A stretch of 10,036 nucleotides of DNA from Chloroflexota bacterium (GTDB taxonomy: Bacteria > Chloroflexota > Limnocylindria > Limnocylindrales > CSP1-4). The translations under genes and the position numbers were made by a program. This document shows positions 5,680 to 10,036 of the stretch, piece after piece (the stretch's first letter is position 1; each line of letters starts with the position of its first letter). The stretch spans positions 1-10,036 of the forward strand of contig JARXKQ010000028.1 in assembly GCA_030271555.1 (NCBI GenBank), given 5' to 3'. The notes beneath the pieces were generated by a model. The model ran no database searches. It saw only the letters and a program-made list of their open reading frames with translations, and was not told the origin of the DNA.

Positions 5680-7605
5680 CTAATCCTCGGAGATGACGAT
5701 GAGCTTGTCGTCCGCGCCGAAGGTCACGAACTGCGCCTTGTCGGGGTTCATCTCGACGCCGTAGTTCTTGGCGGCGTTGTCGGCCAGCGCGATGAGTCGG
5801 TAGCCCAGGGCGATCTGGCCGCGGCGGCGGGCCGATTCGAGCACGGTGTAGAAGTTGACCTCCTGGCCCAGGGCGACGTAATCGGCAGCCGACTTGAGAT
5901 AGATCTCGGAGCCTTCCTCGTCGAACATGTCATCGAAGATGGGCCGCAGGTCGGGGTTCTCGGCGAGCTGCGACATCATCAGGCTGACCAGCTTGCCGCT
6001 GACGATGAAGTCGTCTGCGCGCGTCACCGCCGCAAGAGCGCGATTGCGCACGTCGAGCATCTCGGACACGATCGTGTAGCTCTCGCCGCGCGACGTCTCA
6101 ATGTCGCGCAGATGGAGCAGCGTCACGAGCGTCCGCGCGTCAGCTCGCTGCTCATCGAAGTAGTCGGAGTACGACATGACCACGACGTGCCCGTGATCGT
6201 CGGCGGTGGCCTCGTCGAGAACGGTCCGGTCGGTTGTATCGGCGGCGCGGTAGGTCAGCTTCAGGTTGGTGAGGCGTCCACCGACAGCGTTCACTTCGCC
6301 CGCGAGATCGTGCCCCGGCGCTTCGGCGATAACTGTCAGACGCGACCCGGGCGCGACGTACTTGTCGAGCTCGGTCAGCAGGCCGGCGGTGCGTGAGTTC
6401 CAGCCCAGGACGAGCGTCGCGTCTGGCTTGGCAGATGCTTGCTCGCGAACGACGATTGCCGCCTCGTTGATCGCGTTTTGGGGCGGGTCTGCGTGCGCGA
6501 TCGTATCGTCATCTTCGGCCACAATCACCAGCCGATCGCCCGCGGCGATGATTCGATCCATGGCCGGGTTGAGCTGCGGCTCACCCGTACCGGGCGCGGG
6601 GACGATGCCGATCAGGCTTGAGTTACGGAAGAGCGGCAGGCACTCCCCGAATTTGCGGCCCACGAGCTCGGGCGACGACCAGAAGTACATCTCGTCACCG
6701 TCGAAGTCGAGCAGGTCCTGGTACACGACCGACAAGCCCGGCTGGCGGCAGGTCTGGGCCGCGATGCGGCCGATCAGTTCCCCGCCCAGCACCAGCTGTG
6801 CCTCGCCCCCACTGGCGAGGCGCGCCACGACCACGTTGCGCGGCTCCCTGATCTCGGCCACGATCCGGTACGGCTCGGCGCGACGCACGGGATCGTTGGT
6901 GATCGCCAGCAGCGTCTTGATGACTTCGGTGTCGGGATCTTCGGACTCCGGCGCCAGCACGATGACCGAGCGCGAGGTATGGACGCTCGCCGTCGCGAGG
7001 TCGGCCAGCTCGATCGGCGAGCCCGACCGACAGATGATTCGCGTCGTCTTGGTGTCCGGTACGCGCTGGCGGATCTCCTCCTCCATCTCGACCTTGTCCT
7101 TGTCAGCCATCACGACGATGTGCTGCCGGCGCTGGTTCGCGTTCGCCAGGACGATCTCGCCGATGATGTCGAATATCTGGCGCGACCAGCCCAGGATCAC
7201 GGTGTGGTTGCTCTCGAGCACCTTGGAGTGGCCCTTGCGCAGCTCGTCGAGCTTGCCCTCGATGCCGCTCGACAGAACGCCGATCAGCGTGCTGATCACG
7301 AAAATGCCGCCCAGCGTCACTGCGAGCATCGACAGCACGAATGGGATCGTCCCGGTGTCGCCGCCCATCGTGCCCGGGTCCAGCGTGCGCAGCATGCTCC
7401 GCCACAACATCTCGGGCAGATCGATGCCTTCGGTGTCGATGCTCCCCGCGAGAGTGCCGGAGATGACCAGCACCACCGACACGGCGACGATGATGAGGAG
7501 CGACAACAGGAACAGGCCGAAGATCAGGGCGATCGTGCCCTTGGCCATGTAGTTGTCGAAGGCATAGCGCAGCCGCGCGGACCACGGGTGACGGTTCGTG
7601 TTCAC
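5680..7605 (-). CDS. CASTOR/POLLUX-like ion channel with two RCK domains
   Basis: A 641-residue membrane protein related to the plant CASTOR/POLLUX channels and their bacterial homologues. From the GTG at 7605, TM1 spans about residues 23-48, a pore-type segment with T-L-D-P-G-T-M-G-G-D-T-G lies at about 74-85, and TM2 at about 87-112. A linker leads to the first Rossmann-like RCK unit (N133-H-T-V-I-L-G-W) and then a second (L398-V-L-G-W-N). The canonical K+ filter T-V-G-Y-G is absent, as expected for this family. The cytosolic RCK pair should gate the pore through ligand or ion binding; which ion passes is unknown. An ATG at 7650 would add 15 residues, but it overlaps the divergent gene's start. 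A TAGACT element 8 nt before the GTG favours the shorter form. The gene converges on the cyclase with 21 bp between stops. Confidence 0.88.
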   Translation of the reverse strand: MNTNRHPWSARLRYAFDNYMAKGTIALIFGLFLLSLLIIVAVSVVLVISGTLAGSIDTEGIDLPEMLWRSMLRTLDPGTMGGDTGTIPFVLSMLAVTLGGIFVISTLIGVLSSGIEGKLDELRKGHSKVLESNHTVILGWSRQIFDIIGEIVLANANQRRQHIVVMADKDKVEMEEEIRQRVPDTKTTRIICRSGSPIELADLATASVHTSRSVIVLAPESEDPDTEVIKTLLAITNDPVRRAEPYRIVAEIREPRNVVVARLASGGEAQLVLGGELIGRIAAQTCRQPGLSVVYQDLLDFDGDEMYFWSSPELVGRKFGECLPLFRNSSLIGIVPAPGTGEPQLNPAMDRIIAAGDRLVIVAEDDDTIAHADPPQNAINEAAIVVREQASAKPDATLVLGWNSRTAGLLTELDKYVAPGSRLTVIAEAPGHDLAGEVNAVGGRLTNLKLTYRAADTTDRTVLDEATADDHGHVVVMSYSDYFDEQRADARTLVTLLHLRDIETSRGESYTIVSEMLDVRNRALAAVTRADDFIVSGKLVSLMMSQLAENPDLRPIFDDMFDEEGSEIYLKSAADYVALGQEVNFYTVLESARRRGQIALGYRLIALADNAAKNYGVEMNPDKAQFVTFGADDKLIVISED

Positions 7606-7613
7606 GAGCGGTG

Positions 7614-7619
7614 AGTCTA
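7614..7619 (-). promoter_or_regulatory. -10-like element TAGACT, probable leaderless promoter of channel gene
   Basis: Read on the minus strand, TAGACT ends 8 nt before the GTG at 7605. It is the same hexamer as in front of the cyclase. A TTGTCC hexamer 15 bp upstream (7635-7640 on +) is a possible, short-spaced -35. This element is the main reason for choosing GTG 7605 as the start. Confidence 0.5.
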
Positions 7620-7635
7620 TCGAGCGCGCCGCGTG

Positions 7636-7641
7636 GACAAT
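7636..7641 (+). promoter_or_regulatory. -10-like element GACAAT, probable leaderless promoter of propeller-repeat gene
   Basis: GACAAT (4 of 6 matches to TATAAT) ends 7 nt before the ATG at 7649, with no Shine-Dalgarno. It overlaps the possible -35 of the divergent channel promoter. Confidence 0.4.
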
Positions 7642-7648
7642 AGGTGCC

Positions 7649-8053
7649 ATGGAAGACTTGGCGGCAGTCTCCTGGGGGAGCGGCCGGATCGACCTCTTCT
7701 GGACGGCGCCGGATCGGCGCCTGATGCACCGCTCGTGGACGGCGATTGGCGGTTGGTCGGCCGACGAGTCGCTCGGCGGTGAGCTCGCGGCGCCGGTGGC
7801 CGTAACCGCGTGGGCGGAGGATCAGATGGAGGTCTTCGCCGTCTTCCCCGACGGGCAGCTGTGGGATCGCTACTGGGACGGTGCCGCGTGGCACCCCTGG
7901 GAGTCGCTCGGCGGCGAGCTGGCCGGGCAGCCTGCGGCATCGTCGTGGGGCGCCAACCGGATCGACGTCTTCGCGCCCGGCCGCGACGGCGCGCTGTGGC
8001 ATCGCTGGTGGAACGGCACCGAGTGGGTGCGGTGGCAGAAGGAACGCGTTTGA
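7649..8053 (+). CDS. Small protein of three Trp-rich beta-propeller-type repeats
   Basis: A 134-residue protein made almost wholly of three repeats of 45-46 residues, with equivalent tryptophans at W9, W55 and W100. Each unit reads roughly S-W-x-x-x-x-I-D-V-F, then D-G-x-L-W-H-R-W-W, W-x-x-W-E-S-L-G-G. This resembles the repeats of PLL/fucolectin-type propellers and the Pfam DUF346 repeat, seen in sugar-binding and secreted proteins; the family match is from memory. There is no signal peptide or membrane helix, so the protein is probably cytosolic or exported by another route. Known propellers of this type have about seven blades, so three blades suggest self-assembly or a partial fold. The ATG at 7649 is chosen because the first repeat starts directly after it and a -10-like element lies 7 nt before. 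The frame is open further upstream but that stretch holds the divergent promoters. Confidence 0.75.
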   Translation: MEDLAAVSWGSGRIDLFWTAPDRRLMHRSWTAIGGWSADESLGGELAAPVAVTAWAEDQMEVFAVFPDGQLWDRYWDGAAWHPWESLGGELAGQPAASSWGANRIDVFAPGRDGALWHRWWNGTEWVRWQKERV

Positions 8054-8080
8054 AACCTTCCGCTCAGGCGCCGGTGCGAC

Positions 8081-8086
8081 CATACT
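8081..8086 (+). promoter_or_regulatory. -10-like element CATACT, probable leaderless promoter
   Basis: CATACT (4 of 6 matches to TATAAT) ends 7 nt before the ATG at 8094. The 40-bp gap after the propeller-repeat gene has no Shine-Dalgarno. TTGAAA at 8050-8055 resembles a -35 but is 25 bp away, too far to pair with this hexamer. Confidence 0.4.
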
Positions 8087-8093
8087 TAGCCCG

Positions 8094-8330
8094 ATGCGAC
8101 CGCAACCGCCACGCCTGCTGACCGTCGTCGTCGCCGTGGTGCTGACGCTGGTCGGCCTTGCGCTGGTCTTCTACGACACGCAGTCGATCAACTTTGCGCA
8201 GGGTCTGAACCTGCCCAATGACATCCAGCGTCAGCTCGTGAACTGGATGGAAGATCGAACGATTGCGTGGGGCGCGCTGCTGCTGTCGCCGGTGCTGCTG
8301 GTCATCGGCTCACTCGTGAGCTTCATCTAG
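8094..8330 (+). CDS. Small two-helix membrane protein, first of a paralogous pair
   Basis: A 78-residue protein with two predicted membrane helices (about residues 8-29 and 58-76) joined by a polar loop with N-D-I-Q-R-Q and W-M-E-D-R. The positively charged start (M-R-P-Q-P-P-R) favours a cytoplasmic N-terminus, so both ends would be inside. No function is recognised. The first 26 residues match the next gene at about 14 positions (M-R-x-Q-x-P-R, then T-x-V-V-A and V-G-x-A), which suggests duplication. The gene runs with its neighbour at a 2-bp gap. GC content and codon use resemble the neighbours, supporting a real gene despite its size. Confidence 0.65.
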   Translation: MRPQPPRLLTVVVAVVLTLVGLALVFYDTQSINFAQGLNLPNDIQRQLVNWMEDRTIAWGALLLSPVLLVIGSLVSFI

Positions 8331-8332
8331 CC

Positions 8333-8521
8333 ATGCGCACCCAAGCGCCGCGCGGCATGACCATCGTGGTCGCCGGCATCCTGGTCGTTGTCGGCATCGC
8401 CGGCACGTTCCTGCACCTGCTGCCGAGTGTCGCGGGCTATCCGGGCGCAACCTTGGGCGTCGTCGCGTATGTCGTCGCGACCGTGGTCATGGTGGCCGGG
8501 GTGTTCATCCGCGGCCTCTAG
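8333..8521 (+). CDS. Small two-helix membrane protein, second of a paralogous pair
   Basis: A 62-residue protein with two predicted membrane helices (about 9-29 and 39-59) and a short loop containing H-L-L-P-S-V-A-G-Y-P-G. Its start M-R-T-Q-A-P-R-G-M-T-I-V-V-A parallels that of the preceding gene. It begins 2 bp after that gene's stop without a Shine-Dalgarno, consistent with co-translation or re-initiation. The upstream in-frame extension (from 8267) overlaps the preceding gene and is rejected because the paralogue alignment starts at this ATG. The stop codon lies in the palindrome CTAG at 8518-8521, which also supplies the stop of the convergent SRAP gene. Function unknown. Confidence 0.6.
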   Translation: MRTQAPRGMTIVVAGILVVVGIAGTFLHLLPSVAGYPGATLGVVAYVVATVVMVAGVFIRGL

Positions 8522-9249
8522 CCGAACAGAGTCAGCGGGGGATCGCCCGCGCGGGGAGCGGGTGCGAGCAGAAGCTCGGGGCCCTCGTTGTTCGCGTTGT
8601 TGACCAGCGGCGAGACTGCGGTCAGCGTCAGCAGGTCGTCGCTCGCCGGCCGCAGCAGGTCGTTCAGCAAGCCCGGGTCGCGGATCTCGGGATCGGCCCA
8701 AATCGGCCATTCCGAAGACTCGAGGATGACCGGCATCCGGGTGTGGAGCTGGCCCACGGTGGCGTTGGCCCGCGTCGTGACCACGGCCGCGCTCAGCACC
8801 CATTCGCCGCTGGCGGGGTCCTTCCACGGCGCCCAGACGCCGGCAAAAGCCAGCGGCCGATCGTTCGCCGCATGGATGAGGAAGGGCTGCTTGCGAGCGC
8901 CCTTGCCGTTGCCGTCCCGGCGCCACTCGTAGAAGCCGTCGGCCGGGATGATGCAGCGCCCGCGCGCGAACGAGGCGCGGAAGGCGGGTGTCGTCGCGAT
9001 CGTCTCGGCACGCGCGTTGATCAGCCGATTCCCGGCGCTGACGCCCTTGGCATATGACGGCACAAGGCCCCAGCGGTGCAGTTCCACGAAGCGACCGTCC
9101 TCGCGCTGCACCACAACCTCGATGGGCTGGGTGGGCGCCACGTTGTAACGCGGCCCCAGGTCCGCGAATGCCTGTGGGTCGCGCACCTCGGCGTCGAAGA
9201 TGCGCGCCACGTCGGACACGTCGGTGCGCATCGTCATACGGCCACACAT
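8518..9249 (-). CDS. SRAP-family abasic-site DNA-protein crosslink protein (HMCES/YedK type)
   Basis: A 243-residue SRAP domain protein. Family members shield abasic sites in single-stranded DNA by forming a thiazolidine crosslink through Cys2 once Met1 is removed. The start M-C-G-R fixes the start codon, since catalysis needs Cys2. The other active-site elements are visible: Y35-N36-V-A-P-T, R59-W60-G-L, N78-A-R-A-E-T, G105-F-Y-E108-W and H169-T-R-M-P. By analogy with YedK, N36, E108 and H169 act with Cys2. Length and motif order are normal, so the gene looks functional. It is single, convergent with the small membrane-protein pair and divergent from the class V enzyme. No LexA-type box was recognised upstream. 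Confidence in the family is high; in vivo role is taken from the family. Confidence 0.95.
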   Translation of the reverse strand: MCGRMTMRTDVSDVARIFDAEVRDPQAFADLGPRYNVAPTQPIEVVVQREDGRFVELHRWGLVPSYAKGVSAGNRLINARAETIATTPAFRASFARGRCIIPADGFYEWRRDGNGKGARKQPFLIHAANDRPLAFAGVWAPWKDPASGEWVLSAAVVTTRANATVGQLHTRMPVILESSEWPIWADPEIRDPGLLNDLLRPASDDLLTLTAVSPLVNNANNEGPELLLAPAPRAGDPPLTLFG

Positions 9250-9438
9250 GGTTGGGATCGTAGCGTTGGCCTTGGGATTATTCCCACTATGGTTATGACG
9301 GGGCTTGAGCGTCCGTTTCGGCCGCTCCGCGGGCGCGAGCCGAGCGTGCCGTCAAGCTCTAATGGGTCGCGCCGGACGCGATGGGCCCGTCTATGGCGCT
9401 CGATAGTCATAGCGCGAATATCGGAGTAGTCAGACAAA
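9250..9438 (+). other. Intergenic region between divergent SRAP and class V enzyme genes
   Basis: The largest gap in the window at 189 bp. It holds the SRAP -10-like element and a copy of TTGGGAT at 9252-9258, repeated at 9272-9278. The second copy forms the short inverted repeat TGGGA-TTAT-TCCCA (9273-9286). An ORF from ATG 9295 to TAG 9427-9429 would give 44 basic residues with no family look, and I do not call it. A/T-rich patches near 9402-9421 (GATAGT, GAATAT) may include the class V gene promoter, but none is convincing. Confidence 0.4.
9257..9262 (-). promoter_or_regulatory. -10-like element TACGAT, probable leaderless promoter of SRAP gene
   Basis: Read on the minus strand, TACGAT (4 of 6 matches to TATAAT) ends 7 nt before the SRAP ATG at 9249, with no Shine-Dalgarno between. 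This start is independently fixed by the catalytic Cys2, which makes it the best test case for the leaderless pattern. Confidence 0.5.
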
Positions 9439-10036
9439 TTGAGCAGCGAGTTCAAGCGCTACTGGGCGCTCGACCCGGACGTCACGTACCTCAACCACGG
9501 CGCGTTCGGTGCGTGCCCCTGGCCCGTGCTGCGCGTCCAGGACGAGTGGCGGTCGAAGATGGAACGGCAGCCAGTCCGTTTCCATGACGTGGAGCTCGCG
9601 GGTCACCTCGCGACTGCTCGCGCCCGGTTGGGCGAGTTCCTCCATGCCGATCCGGCCGACTTGGCGTTCGTCACTAACGCGACGACCGGTGTGAACACCG
9701 TCCTGGCGTCGCTCGAATTCCAGCCCGGCGACGAGATCCTGGCAACTGATCACGAATACAACGCTTGTCTCAATGCCGCGCGGCGAGTTGCGGCGAAGCA
9801 CGGCGCCAACTTGGTCGTGGCTTCGCTCCCGTTCCCGACCACAGGACCGCAACAGATGATGGACGCGCTGCTCGACCGGGTGACCTCGGCGACGCGGCTC
9901 ATCCTGATCAGCCAAGTAACCAGCTCTACCGGCATCGTCCTGCCGGTCGAGCAGATCGTGGCCGCGGCCAAAGAGCGTGGCATCGACACGCTCGTCGATG
10001 GCGCGCACGCACCGGGCATGCTGCCGCTGGACCTCG
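9439..10036 (+). CDS. Class V aminotransferase-fold PLP enzyme (isopenicillin N epimerase-like), 5' part
   Basis: The first 199 residues of a PLP-dependent fold-type I enzyme, cut by the window end. It shows Y17-L-N-H-G-A-F-G-A-C, typical of the epimerase/EgtE-like/cysteine desulfurase-like branch. Cofactor-binding elements follow: T79-N-A-T-T-G-V-N, T103-D-H105-E-Y-N and V186-D187-G-A-H190-A-P-G. D187 should contact the pyridine nitrogen of PLP. The catalytic Schiff-base lysine lies beyond the window, so activity cannot be confirmed. The start is TTG at 9439, because TAG at 9427-9429 closes the frame 12 nt upstream and the next ATG is past the N-H-G motif. A GGAG at 9423-9426 is distant for a ribosome site. 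Substrate is unknown; epimerase, transaminase, lyase and desulfurase functions are all possible. Confidence 0.88.
   Translation, partial: MSSEFKRYWALDPDVTYLNHGAFGACPWPVLRVQDEWRSKMERQPVRFHDVELAGHLATARARLGEFLHADPADLAFVTNATTGVNTVLASLEFQPGDEILATDHEYNACLNAARRVAAKHGANLVVASLPFPTTGPQQMMDALLDRVTSATRLILISQVTSSTGIVLPVEQIVAAAKERGIDTLVDGAHAPGMLPLDL

Noticed and set aside
6266..7552. Long + strand ORF opposite the channel gene
   Set aside because: Ser/Arg/Thr-rich composition typical of an antisense shadow; the minus strand encodes clear membrane and RCK motifs.
7606..7650. ATG 7650 as channel start (adds 15 residues)
   Set aside because: It would place the gene over both promoter elements and overlap the divergent ATG; the added residues are not membrane or conserved-looking sequence.
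8327..9247. Minus-strand ORF in another frame over the SRAP gene
   Set aside because: Arg/Gly/Ala-rich shadow; the SRAP frame contains every catalytic motif.
9295..9429. Small + strand ORF of 44 residues in the intergenic region
   Set aside because: Arg/Ser-rich with no Shine-Dalgarno and no family resemblance.
9430..10008. Minus-strand ORF opposite the class V enzyme
   Set aside because: The + frame has N-H-G, N-A-T-T-G and D-G-A-H motifs; the minus frame shows nothing recognisable.

Overview
The window is compact, GC-rich bacterial DNA. Genes abut or overlap by 4 bp, and there are no mobile elements, RNA genes or CRISPR arrays. The gene mix fits a soil or freshwater Chloroflexota-type bacterium (Limnocylindria/Ellin6529-like): a cytosolic group 3-type [NiFe] hydrogenase, a CASTOR/POLLUX-like channel and promoters that appear to drive leaderless mRNAs. 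That placement is an inference with low-to-moderate confidence; Actinomycetota relatives share several of these families.

Region 1 (1-4058, +) is the 3' half of a hydrogenase operon. In order it holds the C-terminal part of the electron-transferring small subunit, the complete catalytic large subunit, a dedicated maturation endopeptidase, HypC, an EamA/DMT membrane transporter and a 265-residue protein resembling the DUF6390 family. Five junctions are ATGA/GTGA overlaps or a 4-bp gap, so the set is probably co-transcribed and translationally coupled. The subunits that bind NAD(P) and flavin, and HypABDEF, are not visible and may lie upstream or elsewhere.

Region 2 (4059-7605) holds a class III adenylate cyclase with three tandem near-identical PAS-like repeats (+). 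It converges on a two-RCK CASTOR/POLLUX-like ion channel (-).

Region 3 (7606-8521) starts with a 43-bp divergent promoter region. It is followed on + by a short protein with three tryptophan-rich propeller-type repeats and by two tiny paralogous two-helix membrane proteins.

Region 4 (8518-10036) contains an SRAP/HMCES (YedK-type) abasic-site protein (-), a 189-bp intergenic region, and the 5' part of a class V PLP-dependent enzyme (+) that runs off the window.

A recurring pattern at the start of transcription units is a -10-like hexamer ending 7-9 nt before the start codon with no Shine-Dalgarno. Several internal genes of the hydrogenase operon have good ribosome sites or overlap starts instead. 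The pattern also revises the start of the channel gene.
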